DNA of 64,000 nt from contig WFYC01000037.1 in assembly GCA_015490295.1 (NCBI GenBank), forward strand, positions 1 to 64,000, given 5' to 3'. The translations under genes and the position numbers were made by a program. How positions within the stretch are numbered: the stretch's first letter is position 1; each line of letters opens with the position of its first letter. Source of the DNA: Hydrogenimonas sp. (GTDB taxonomy: Bacteria > Campylobacterota > Campylobacteria > Campylobacterales > Hydrogenimonadaceae). The notes below the pieces were generated by a model that was not told where the DNA came from, did not search any database, and was given only the letters and a program-made list of their open reading frames with translations. Below, one piece after another: positions 1 to 9,253 of the stretch.

Positions 1-126
1 AACGCCAAAATCAAAACATTTCAGATCATGGTGCAGACCTATCGCAACAGAAGAAGGCGTTTCAATCTACGCTTCAATCTCATCTGTGGACTCATCAATT
101 TCGACCGTGGATTTCAGGTGGTTTGA
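1..126 (+). mobile_element. 3' end of an IS5-like family transposase (truncated by window edge)
   Basis: Frame 1 from base 1 reads NAKIKTFQIMVQTYRNRRRRFNLRFNLICGLINFDRGFQVV* ; the YRNRRRRFNLRFNLI..I.NF pattern is typical of IS5-group transposase C-termini. Confidence 0.6.
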
Positions 127-167
127 ATGGGTTTTGCAAGAAGTCTAATATTTTAGGAGTGTAAAAA

Positions 168-2213
168 TTGGAAGATAAAAAAGAGAAGATTGCCCAAGTA
201 GCACAATTTATGACTCTTAAAAAGAGTGATCTTGTGGATGCCTGGGTTACAAAAAAGAGTGTGGCTCAGATTTTGTCAAAGTATGGCATCGATCCAAAGA
301 GCTTCTCTTCCGACATAGGGCTGAAGATCATCGAATATTTTGTAAAAGTATTACGACAAGAAGCGAAAGTGGGACGTTGCCCTATTATGGACAAATTTGT
401 TGAATTGATGTTCGAAAAGAGGATCCGTATCGATGAAGTCTTTTTGATCTGTATGGGATTTCGATGGGCACTATTTTCTCAGATTGCAGCACACTGGAAG
501 CTTGGCAAAGAGGATATATGGATCGTAGAGGTTCTTTTTGAACTCTTCGATCAGAACCTCTCCGGTGTACTGCGACATTTCGATGAGCTGCTTGCGAATG
601 AGAGGTTGCAAAAGCAGAAAGAAGAGAATATGAAGGAGCATATTCGCAGGCTTCAAAAGATTCTGGATATTCAGGAACAGGCTATCTTCAAAGTACGGAA
701 AAACCGGCTTTTTCTAGGGAACAGAGCATTTTATGAAATGGTCGGTACGGCCGGGCTTGAAGAGTTTAGGCAGAGGTATCCGGATCTGTGGAGCTTTATC
801 GCAAAAGTCGATTGCTTTGAATCACTTTTCGAAGAGAAAAATTATGATGAGTGGCTCAAAAAATCTATCCGAGAGAGAGATGGAAAGTGTGACATAGAGC
901 TTTTTGACCACCGCTCCGGCAGAGATGCAAAAATCGAAATGACGATCCTTCCAATGGAGGAGAGGGAAACGGAAGACTATATTATCGTGATGCATGATCT
1001 TACGGAGCATAGACAGCAGTTGGCCTCGATGAAGAGGATGGTTTATACCGATGCATTGACCCAGGTTCCCAACCGACGAAAATTTATGGAAATAATGACG
1101 CGCTTTTTAAAACAGTGCAAAGCTGAAAAACGTACCTTTTTCCTTCTCCTGCTCGATATTCACAACCTGACGGAGATCAATGAAGTACACGGCAGAGACA
1201 CCGGAGACTTGATACTCAAAAGATTTGCAAAAAAAATGATGGGACTGCTTGACGAAAAGAGTCTTTTCGCTCGAATCGACGGTGACCGTTTCGCACTCGT
1301 GACTGAATCGATGGATTCCAAAGGGGCGACAAGAGTGGCGAATAAGATTCTAAACCAGCTACATTCGATCTACTACAGGAAGGACGAACATATAAAGGGA
1401 AACGTGGCGATTGTCTCATGTCAGATGGATGACGATATCGCAGCGATGCTAAGCCGCGGCGACAGACTGATCCAGCGGATTATCGAGAAAGGTAGCGATA
1501 CTATAATGGATGACGCACTTTTGGTGGAGGAGGATCGGAAGATCAAAGCGGCTGCCGAAGCCTTTTTCGATCATTGCCGTACTCTTTACGAAACCAGGCA
1601 GCCGCTCGAAATTGTCAACTACTTCCTCGAAGTTCCCATCGATTCAAAAGCACAGATCGTAAAAATGATAGGGGACTCTATCTGGGTGAAACTGCGCCAT
1701 GTGGCAGTGCATGTGCTGCAAAGAGGGAGCGAAGTCTATATCAAGACCGAGAAGAAGCCCTATTTCAAAGCGGTCGTAGAAGATCTGGACAAAGAGAAGT
1801 TTCGAGTGCGTCTGGGAAATTTCACACCCGTTGCACACTCTCCACTGGATCGGGGAAAGGTGAGCGTCAGACTCATCCCCTCGATTGAGGCGATTTTGCG
1901 CAAAGGGGTAATACAGCTTCCAGTTGAAATAGAGACGATATCCGTCGATACAGTGGAGATATTTATGATCCATATATCCGAATTGGATGAGGGTAACGAC
2001 ATTGAAATAACCACGACGCTGCGATGGAATGAGCGAAACGAAGATATCACACTCTACGGCCATATTACGAAAGCCAACAGGAGCGGACCGAATGTAAGAA
2101 TTGTCGTCGAGCTCGAAAACAGGAAGACTGTAGAAGATGTACTGACACCTTTTGTCGCTTACCGTCAATTGGAGATTATCAAGGAGCTTAAAGAGTCGAT
2201 GTTTCTTCCTTAA
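168..2213 (+). CDS. PAS/GGDEF domain signalling protein (degenerate GGDEF, DGDRF) with C-terminal PilZ-like region
   Basis: ORF with TTG start and AGGAG 8 nt upstream; GGDEF-domain signature TDALTQVPNRRKFMEI ... ARIDGDRFALV. Confidence 0.8.
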   Translation: MEDKKEKIAQVAQFMTLKKSDLVDAWVTKKSVAQILSKYGIDPKSFSSDIGLKIIEYFVKVLRQEAKVGRCPIMDKFVELMFEKRIRIDEVFLICMGFRWALFSQIAAHWKLGKEDIWIVEVLFELFDQNLSGVLRHFDELLANERLQKQKEENMKEHIRRLQKILDIQEQAIFKVRKNRLFLGNRAFYEMVGTAGLEEFRQRYPDLWSFIAKVDCFESLFEEKNYDEWLKKSIRERDGKCDIELFDHRSGRDAKIEMTILPMEERETEDYIIVMHDLTEHRQQLASMKRMVYTDALTQVPNRRKFMEIMTRFLKQCKAEKRTFFLLLLDIHNLTEINEVHGRDTGDLILKRFAKKMMGLLDEKSLFARIDGDRFALVTESMDSKGATRVANKILNQLHSIYYRKDEHIKGNVAIVSCQMDDDIAAMLSRGDRLIQRIIEKGSDTIMDDALLVEEDRKIKAAAEAFFDHCRTLYETRQPLEIVNYFLEVPIDSKAQIVKMIGDSIWVKLRHVAVHVLQRGSEVYIKTEKKPYFKAVVEDLDKEKFRVRLGNFTPVAHSPLDRGKVSVRLIPSIEAILRKGVIQLPVEIETISVDTVEIFMIHISELDEGNDIEITTTLRWNERNEDITLYGHITKANRSGPNVRIVVELENRKTVEDVLTPFVAYRQLEIIKELKESMFLP

Positions 2214-2330
2214 ACAACTCGACACAGAATGTTCCAACAAAATCCTCCAGGTGATGCCAATGCCACCAACCATCTCCACGCAAGCGGCTCACCTAACTTT
2301 TCATTTTCACTATTTACTATTCACCAATAT

Positions 2331-2885
2331 TTACGGGTGCGGTACTTTCACTTTGGAGTTGAGCAGCCACCCGATGATGACCATAAAAAGCACGACAATT
2401 TGTGCCGGCAGCAGGTGGTATGTGTAGCCCAGATATACGAACCACAGAAGTATAGCTCCAAGGGGTGTGGGGACTCCTACGAAAAACTTTCCTACCTCTC
2501 CGGCTTCCGCGTTTATGTTGAACTCTATCAGGCGTCTGAGGCCGCTTATGACGTAGTAGACGCTGACAACTGCGGCAGTGTAGAACAAGAAGCCTTCGAG
2601 GTTTGTGTAGACTGCCTGAAATATCAGGAAAACCGGTACGAGCACGAACGAAAGAAAGTCCGCGAACGAGTCGAGCTGTATGCCAAACTCGTTGGATAGT
2701 TTGAATTTTCTTGCTATCTTTCCGTCGAAGATGTCGAATGCACCGCCGATCCATGCGAGTATGATGGCGAAAAAAAAGTTGTTTTGCGTAATTAGATAGG
2801 TTGCGGCCAGACCGCAGGTAATGTTTACCATCGTAAAAAGATTTGCCAGATTGAAATGCGATTTGGGCTCGAAAAGTATGCTCAT
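2331..2885 (-). CDS. pssA: CDP-diacylglycerol--serine O-phosphatidyltransferase
   Basis: CDP-alcohol phosphatidyltransferase motif GGAFDIFDGKIARKF...EFGIQLDSFADFLSF. Confidence 0.9.
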   Translation of the reverse strand: MSILFEPKSHFNLANLFTMVNITCGLAATYLITQNNFFFAIILAWIGGAFDIFDGKIARKFKLSNEFGIQLDSFADFLSFVLVPVFLIFQAVYTNLEGFLFYTAAVVSVYYVISGLRRLIEFNINAEAGEVGKFFVGVPTPLGAILLWFVYLGYTYHLLPAQIVVLFMVIIGWLLNSKVKVPHP

Positions 2886-2937
2886 CGGTCTCCTTTTGCT
2901 ATAATCACGCCAACATTTTACAAAAAGAAAGCTTCAG

Positions 2938-3216
2938 ATGCCCGATATATTAGACTCCATTACCGCGATTCACTCACGAGAAGAGCGCTATGCAAAGCTA
3001 GAACTGCTCTACAGGTCCAAAAAGCAGAAGCGGAAGATTTTCGACGCACTGAAAGATCTCAACTACAGAAAAGAGTGCAGTGTCGAAGTGAGCGACACGA
3101 AAGAGAGCGACGAAAACGGCATTGTCTGCATCGAATTTCACGACGATTACGACAAAGAGTCGGGGCCCTTCTTCGACGAACTCATAAAAAAGCTCGGAAT
3201 CGACCGCTGTTCTTAA
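2938..3216 (+). CDS. conserved hypothetical protein
   Basis: 92 aa ORF in gap between pssA and mlaE; acidic/charged composition. Confidence 0.6.
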   Translation: MPDILDSITAIHSREERYAKLELLYRSKKQKRKIFDALKDLNYRKECSVEVSDTKESDENGIVCIEFHDDYDKESGPFFDELIKKLGIDRCS

Positions 3217-3227
3217 ACTTCAGCCTC

Positions 3228-4028
3228 TTACCAGTCGAGAAAGAGAAAGAGTGACGAGAGAAGATAGTTGGCAGCGAAAATCGTAACGGCGGAGTATACG
3301 ACAGCCGATGTCGTGGCATTGCCAACGCCCCTCGCACCCCCTTTTGCTATATAGCCCAGATAGCTTCCTATGGAGCTGACTAGAAATCCGAATACGAAAG
3401 CCTTCAAGACACCTGTACCGATATCCGCAAACTCCAGGTACTGCTGTATCGTGTTTTTATAGGCTACCGGGTTTACACCGAGCGCCTGTGTCGATATGAG
3501 ATATGCACTGACGTTTCCTATGAAATCGAAAGTGATCACAAGCAGCGGCAGTGATAGCGTAGTGGCCAGAATACGGGGAATTACAAGATATTTTTTCGAA
3601 TCGACAGCAAGTGTCTCTATGGCATCTATCTGTTCCGTTACACGCATCGTACCGAGTTCTGCGGCCATGGCACTAATGGCGCGCGAAGTGAGCATGAGAG
3701 CCGCAAATACAGGGCCGAGCTCCCTGGAGATAGAGACGAAAATGGTGTATCCCATGAAGTTCTCGGCGCCGAAGCGGTGAAAACCGTGATAGAGCTGAAT
3801 CGCCTCGACCATGCCCGTAAAAAGGGCTGTAAGGAGTATTACCCCGAGAGTGCCGATGCCTATAATCTCCATCTGCTGAAAAAACTCTTTTATTCTGTAG
3901 GGAGTCTTGAAAAACAGCGGAATCAAAGAGAGCTGAAACTCGATAAAGCGGCCGAAGCCGCTCATCATTTCGTATAGATGCACAAACGGTCTACCGATCC
4001 ATGCAAAAAAGGTCTCTATCCACATCAT
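3228..4028 (-). CDS. mlaE: MlaE-family ABC transporter permease
   Basis: MlaE/YrbE signature: ELGPVFAALMLTSRAISAMAAELGTMRVTEQIDAIETLAVD. Confidence 0.9.
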   Translation of the reverse strand: MMWIETFFAWIGRPFVHLYEMMSGFGRFIEFQLSLIPLFFKTPYRIKEFFQQMEIIGIGTLGVILLTALFTGMVEAIQLYHGFHRFGAENFMGYTIFVSISRELGPVFAALMLTSRAISAMAAELGTMRVTEQIDAIETLAVDSKKYLVIPRILATTLSLPLLVITFDFIGNVSAYLISTQALGVNPVAYKNTIQQYLEFADIGTGVLKAFVFGFLVSSIGSYLGYIAKGGARGVGNATTSAVVYSAVTIFAANYLLSSLFLFLDW

Positions 4029-4213
4029 TCCAGCTCTTTTTTAACTGCATTTTATCGAAAAAAGGGGATATTCCCGCTGAATGGAACGATTTCTCTTTGG
4101 TATAATAGCGGCTAAACCTACTATCTATATAGGCCGATATAAGATAAAAGATTCCGTATGTAGATGCCGGAAAGGCACTTTTGCGACGGGACAAATTATC
4201 TTTAGGAGAAGAG

Positions 4214-4753
4214 ATGGCTGAAGAAGAGAAAGAAGAGAGCCAGGAGAACGGCGCGGAAAAAGATAGTAAAAAAGGGGGCGGTACCAATATCGTCCTGATT
4301 ATCATAGTCGTTCTGCTTGTACTGGTACTGGCCATCGGCGGTATCGTCGCATACCTTATGCTCTCCGGGGATGAGGGCGGCGACGGAACACAGGTAACGC
4401 AGGAGAAGGTGGAGAAGAGAAAACGCCGAAGCAGAAGCGACGATATGACTGTCGGACCTATGTACCCGCTAGACAAGTTCACGGTCAACCTAATGAGCGA
4501 AAACGGCCGCCGCTACCTGGTGGTAAAGATGAACCTCGAAGAGGACAGTGAAGAGCTGACACCGGAACTCGACAAGAAAACGGCGCTGATAAGAGACATC
4601 GTCATATCCATCCTCTCGTCCAAAACGGTAGAAGAGATAACCACGGCAAAAGGAAAATCGAAATTGAAAGATGAGATAATCGCGCAAATAAACAGGTATC
4701 TCGAAGATGGAGAGATACGCCATATCTACTTTACGGAATTCGTCATTCAATGA
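4214..4753 (+). CDS. fliL: flagellar basal body-associated protein FliL
   Basis: Single N-terminal TM, FliL C-terminal pattern (IRDIVISILSSKTVEEITTAKGKSKLKDEII...VYFTEFVIQ-like); start chosen at ATG after AGGAG. Confidence 0.85.
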   Translation: MAEEEKEESQENGAEKDSKKGGGTNIVLIIIVVLLVLVLAIGGIVAYLMLSGDEGGDGTQVTQEKVEKRKRRSRSDDMTVGPMYPLDKFTVNLMSENGRRYLVVKMNLEEDSEELTPELDKKTALIRDIVISILSSKTVEEITTAKGKSKLKDEIIAQINRYLEDGEIRHIYFTEFVIQ

Positions 4754-5115
4754 TCGGAGTGGATATCGTAGTGGTCGATAGGATCGAAAAGTCCATCCAA
4801 AAGCACGGAAAGAGGTTTCTGCTCAGGTATCTGAGCGAAGAGGAGGCTTCGCTTGTGAAGTCGCCCCAGACCGCGGCCGGATTCTGGGCAGCCAAAGAGG
4901 CGGTCTCAAAAGCGCTCGGCACCGGCATAGGCGAAGAGGTCTCTTTTAAAGATATCACACTCTTCAAAAGTGAAAAGGGCTCCCCCTCTTTTAGCCTCTC
5001 AAAAAGAGTTGCAGAGAAGTTCGGCGTAAAGTCGACCTCTCTATCCATCGCTCACGACGGAGGCTTCGCCATAGCGGTGGCGGCTATAGAGTCATCCCCC
5101 TCCGACAAAGTGTAG
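4750..5115 (+). CDS. acpS: holo-[acyl-carrier-protein] synthase
   Basis: MIGVDIVVVDRIEK...FWAAKEAVSKALGTGI. Confidence 0.93.
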   Translation: MIGVDIVVVDRIEKSIQKHGKRFLLRYLSEEEASLVKSPQTAAGFWAAKEAVSKALGTGIGEEVSFKDITLFKSEKGSPSFSLSKRVAEKFGVKSTSLSIAHDGGFAIAVAAIESSPSDKV

Positions 5116-5292
5116 CAGCTCTATTTTGTCTCCCTCCTTCGGAGAGAATCTCTGCCACTCCTGCTTTTTTACCACCTCCATATTCACGGCGGCGGCCATC
5201 ACCTTTTCCGCTATTCCGAGTTTTTGCATAATATCCTGAAGACTCAGCCCGTTTTCAAACTCTTTTGTCTCACCGTTTACCGTAATTTTCAT
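5092..5292 (-). CDS. thiS: sulfur carrier protein ThiS
   Basis: 66 aa ubiquitin-like protein MKITVNGETKEFENGLSLQDIM...LLHFVGGG ending in Gly-Gly. Confidence 0.88.
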   Translation of the reverse strand: MKITVNGETKEFENGLSLQDIMQKLGIAEKVMAAAVNMEVVKKQEWQRFSPKEGDKIELLHFVGGG

Positions 5293-5882
5293 TTCTCATT
5301 CCCCCTCTTTTTCAGTTCGTTTTCATATTTGCCGCACTCTCCGCGCGTAAAAGGCTTGAGGTGCTCAGCCATTGCGAAGTTCCCCCGCAGATAGGCCAGC
5401 TCGCACGCATTTACCCCGCTTAGACTCAGATGCTCCGTATCGGCACCGTTTCTAAGCAGAAAATCTACTATGGCGAAATCGTTGCTGTATGCCGCCTGCT
5501 GAAGCGGCGTGATGCCGGCTCTGTTTTGCAAATTTACATCCGCATCGTGCATCACGAGCGAGCGGACTATCTTCATTCTATGTTGCGAAACCGCGTAGTG
5601 CAGAGGTGTATAGCCGTTTCTATCCTGAATATCGACATCGGCGCCGTGGTCAATCAGGTAGTTCACCATCTCGAGGTTCCGTACCTTCACAGCTATATGC
5701 AGCGGTGAAATACCGGCTTTGGACTGCACGTCTATGTCGCACCCTTTTTTGCCAACCAGACTCTTAACCTTTTGCATATCTCCGGAGTAGGCAGCTTCGT
5801 GCAGCGGCTTCCATCCGTTTGAGGAGTCGGCAAAAAGGTATACCGAAAAAAATAGTGCGATGATAAAAGTTATTCTCTTCAT
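5289..5882 (-). CDS. ankyrin-repeat protein with signal peptide
   Basis: Repeats GISPLHIAV...GADVDIQDRNGYTPLHYAV... Confidence 0.88.
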   Translation of the reverse strand: MKRITFIIALFFSVYLFADSSNGWKPLHEAAYSGDMQKVKSLVGKKGCDIDVQSKAGISPLHIAVKVRNLEMVNYLIDHGADVDIQDRNGYTPLHYAVSQHRMKIVRSLVMHDADVNLQNRAGITPLQQAAYSNDFAIVDFLLRNGADTEHLSLSGVNACELAYLRGNFAMAEHLKPFTRGECGKYENELKKRGNEK

Positions 5883-5891
5883 GCCTCTATT

Positions 5892-6905
5892 TTATCCGAT
5901 ATTCTTATGGAATTCAACAAGTTTGAAACGCTCTCCCATAATTGTAGGGTCAATTAAGGTTTTAATTTTGTTGACCTCTCTAAGATAGAGCTTTTGGTTG
6001 CCAAGTTCCGCCAGCTTCTGCAAAAGGTAGGTCAGTCCGTACTCCGTGAGTGCGCGAAGCTGAGTCTTGTAGGCGTAATGTGTAAACCCCGCATCTTTGA
6101 AAGCATCTATGAGGTGGGAGAAGTTGACGTCGTATGTTATGTCACTCTTTCCAAACAGCGACCTTAGATCCACCCCCTCTTCAAAAAGCGGAAATACTTC
6201 GTGCCCTTTGTATATGCGTATCGAAAAGTCGTTTCTAACCTCCAGATCTCCGTAATCGAAGGTTACGAAAACCACTTTTTTCGCCGCTTCGTAAAGAGAT
6301 GCCGCGAACGCTTCGTAACCGCGTGCGACCTCCCCTTTCGTCTGACCGTACCTTTCGGCGATACGAAGCGCCTGCTCATCCTGCGCATCAAAGCGTACGC
6401 TATGATTTGTCTCTTCTACATCCACGACCGCCGTTTTGCCGTTGTATACGAGGTCGCACGCAAAAGAGTCGAAGATCTCGTTGGCAACGACAAAAGCCTC
6501 TTTTTTGCCCACCTGACGAGGATCGGCATAGTGAACGAGCTCTATCTCCCCGCCGAAACGCTGTTTGAAATACTCTTTTTGAACCCTCTGAAGCTGCGGC
6601 TGCCTCTCGACAATCGCGAAGCTCATAGTCTCCAGCAGTTCGGGCGCTTCCTGCGCGATCCACTCTATCATGTCGCCTAGCAGGTACCCCTGGTGCGCAC
6701 CTATCTCTACCACCGCGCATGAGGGAGAGAGCTTCTCCTCTCTTATCAGGGATATCAGGTAGTGCGCTATCGTAGCCCCGAAAAAGCGGCTGGTGCTCAC
6801 CGCCGTATAGAAATCCCCCTCTTTGCCGATGGTCTTGAAAGCAGCGTAGTAGCCGTCCGGACCGTAGAGCCACTCGTTCATATATTCGTTAAACGGAACT
6901 GTCAT
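5892..6905 (-). CDS. SAM-dependent methyltransferase, MidA/NDUFAF7 (DUF185) family
   Basis: EGDFYTAVSTSRFFGATIAHYL...VVEIGAHQGYLLGDM...ANEIFDSFACD. Confidence 0.82.
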   Translation of the reverse strand: MTVPFNEYMNEWLYGPDGYYAAFKTIGKEGDFYTAVSTSRFFGATIAHYLISLIREEKLSPSCAVVEIGAHQGYLLGDMIEWIAQEAPELLETMSFAIVERQPQLQRVQKEYFKQRFGGEIELVHYADPRQVGKKEAFVVANEIFDSFACDLVYNGKTAVVDVEETNHSVRFDAQDEQALRIAERYGQTKGEVARGYEAFAASLYEAAKKVVFVTFDYGDLEVRNDFSIRIYKGHEVFPLFEEGVDLRSLFGKSDITYDVNFSHLIDAFKDAGFTHYAYKTQLRALTEYGLTYLLQKLAELGNQKLYLREVNKIKTLIDPTIMGERFKLVEFHKNIG

Positions 6906-8112
6906 AGATCTTCTCGTAAAGATCGAGCAGAACCAGCTGCCTCTCGATCTCGTAAATTTTTCTATCCAGTATTCGGATGGTTTTTGAGTTTTCCATTGTC
7001 TGCAGGTCGAAAGTGGTCATCTCTCCCGCTTCGACCTTCTGTTTCGTGCTCTCGACAAGGCTTGCATAGAGAGTTTCATCCTCCTTCGCGAGCTCCACCT
7101 TTTTATCTATCACTTCAAGTCTCTGCAGTACCGACCTGTAGAGATTTTCGGCTTCGATCTTCTTGTCGTTAAGCTCCACTTTGGCACGCAGATAGTCGGC
7201 CCTGGTAGATTCGATGGTATGGTACGAGGTTATATCTATCGGTATAGAGAGTCTGAAACCGTATACATAGTACGATTTGGTGGCGTTTGGATAGCTGCTC
7301 AGGTAGATGGAACCGTTTTTGTACGGTTTTATCCACGAGCCCTGCAGAGAGAGCGTAGGCATGTACCTCGTCCATGTCATAATATTGAAATACTCTTTCT
7401 GCGCTATCTGCTCCTCCGAGAGTGAGAGGTCGATATTCTCTTTTAGAAATCTCTCCTTGCGCACCAAAGAGAAGTGTGGAAGTTTAGCCTTTTTTGGATC
7501 TGTGCCGCTTAGGTCCGCGAAACTTCTGCGAAGCTGCGCAAGGCTCTCTTCAAGCGAAAAGAGCGCCATCGTATCACGATTTTTCTGCAAGATAGCCTGG
7601 TCTAGAAAACTGCTGTCGAGATCGCCGCTTAGATACTGCTCCTTTTTTCTCTGTATATCTATTCTGTCATTCTCTATCAGAAGCTTCTGCTTCTTTATCT
7701 GCAGCAGGCTCTTTCTTATGTTGAACAAAGATGCAACCGCCTGCTTTATCATAGCCCTTCGCTGCACCTCTATGCCTATGTCGCCCACTTTTCGGGAGGC
7801 TTTCGCATACTTTATCGCGTACCATATGCCGCCGCTTTTGAAGATGGGTTGATCGACCCTTACGGAGAGAGAACGGTTTATCTGGGTACGGTCGAACTGG
7901 TTGGAGTTCGAGTAGTCGTAGCCTATCGTTACGGGGTTTATCCAGCTGAACTCGAGCTGACCGCTGTCGGCACTGTTCTTCTCGTGCTGAAGCTCGAACG
8001 ACTTTTGCTTCATCGCAGAGAGCAGCGACTCCGGCCCGCCGCCTGCATGAAGTGCCGCGGCCGCGAGGAGGCTACAGGCGAGAAAGCGCACGTTCAAAAC
8101 GTTCGAAACCAA
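6889..8112 (-). CDS. TolC-family outer membrane protein (start may be GTG ~8091)
   Basis: Signal peptide plus long coiled-coil TolC-like architecture. Confidence 0.75.
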   Translation of the reverse strand: MVSNVLNVRFLACSLLAAAALHAGGGPESLLSAMKQKSFELQHEKNSADSGQLEFSWINPVTIGYDYSNSNQFDRTQINRSLSVRVDQPIFKSGGIWYAIKYAKASRKVGDIGIEVQRRAMIKQAVASLFNIRKSLLQIKKQKLLIENDRIDIQRKKEQYLSGDLDSSFLDQAILQKNRDTMALFSLEESLAQLRRSFADLSGTDPKKAKLPHFSLVRKERFLKENIDLSLSEEQIAQKEYFNIMTWTRYMPTLSLQGSWIKPYKNGSIYLSSYPNATKSYYVYGFRLSIPIDITSYHTIESTRADYLRAKVELNDKKIEAENLYRSVLQRLEVIDKKVELAKEDETLYASLVESTKQKVEAGEMTTFDLQTMENSKTIRILDRKIYEIERQLVLLDLYEKIYDSSV

Positions 8113-9253
8113 GTTCCATCTCCTCTTTCGTCAATGTGAGCGGAGGCAGAAAACGGACCGTGTTTTTTCCGGCTTTCAGCACTACTACACCCTCTTCGAA
8201 GGCCGCATTTATTACTTCGGAAGCGTCACGCCCCTCTTTTACACGAAGCCCTCTCATGAAGCCTATGCCCACCTCCTTTTCAAACAGCTCTTTATGGCGC
8301 GAGCAGAGATCTTTGAGCCGCTCTTCGAAAAGCAGCAGCATATGGTCTAGCCCGCCGCTTTGTTTGTACTCCTCCAGAATATCGAGCACCTCCAGCGCGG
8401 CTCTCGTAGAGAGGAGGTTTCCGCCGAACGTACTGCCGTGTTCTCCGGTTTTGAGTATCTCTTTATGGGTCGTCATAACGGCACCTATCGGTACGCCGCC
8501 GCCAAGCCCTTTGGCCAATGTTACGATATCCGGTATTATTCCGTAGAGGTTGCTTGCGAGCACTTCGCCCGTGCGGTAGATACCTGTTTGCACCTCGTCG
8601 ACTATAAGCAGCACATCGCGCTTTTTGAGCTCTTCGGCCAGCTTCTGTACCTCTTCTCTATCCATCGGCTGAACGCCCCCCTCTCCCTGTACCAGCTCGA
8701 TCATGACAGCTACCGTGTGGTCGTCTATCAGCTCGTAGACGTGCCGTATATCCCTGGCGTAGACAAAACCGTCGGGAAACGGGCCGAAGTAGTTGTGCAT
8801 AGACTCCTGTCCCGTCGCTTTGAGAGCGGTGATGGTGCGCCCGTGGAAGGAGTGTTCGAGGGTGATTATCTTGTAGCGTTTCACCTCCCCTTCCACTTCA
8901 CCGTATTTTCTGGCCATCTTTATCGCGCCCTCATTGGCCTCCGCGCCGCTGTTCGCGAAAAACGTTCTCACATCATAGCCGCTCAGTTCGGCAAGACGTT
9001 TTGCCAGAAGGGCCTGCGGCTCTATCAGATAGAGGTTCGAGACGTGTATCAGCCTTTCGGCCTGCTCGCATATCGCCTTAGCGAGCCTGGGATTTGCGTG
9101 GCCCACACTGCAAACCGCTATGCCGCTGCCGAAATCTACATAATCTTTTCCGTTATCGTCATAGAGTATAGAGTTTTTGCCCTTTACGAAGTTTACATAG
9201 TTCCTGGCATAGGTCTGCAGCACATAGCTTTTGTCGATATCCTGAAGTCTCAT
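8072..9253 (-). CDS. argD: acetylornithine aminotransferase
   Basis: Class-III PLP aminotransferase motifs: FFANSGAEANEGAIKMARKY, VDEVQTGIYRTG, TLAKGLGGG. Confidence 0.9.
   Translation of the reverse strand: MRLQDIDKSYVLQTYARNYVNFVKGKNSILYDDNGKDYVDFGSGIAVCSVGHANPRLAKAICEQAERLIHVSNLYLIEPQALLAKRLAELSGYDVRTFFANSGAEANEGAIKMARKYGEVEGEVKRYKIITLEHSFHGRTITALKATGQESMHNYFGPFPDGFVYARDIRHVYELIDDHTVAVMIELVQGEGGVQPMDREEVQKLAEELKKRDVLLIVDEVQTGIYRTGEVLASNLYGIIPDIVTLAKGLGGGVPIGAVMTTHKEILKTGEHGSTFGGNLLSTRAALEVLDILEEYKQSGGLDHMLLLFEERLKDLCSRHKELFEKEVGIGFMRGLRVKEGRDASEVINAAFEEGVVVLKAGKNTVRFLPPLTLTKEEMELGFERFERALSRL

Noticed and set aside
5289-5882. Ankyrin protein as a eukaryote-directed effector
   Set aside because: Short periplasmic ankyrin proteins with signal peptides are common in free-living bacteria; no other host-interaction signal
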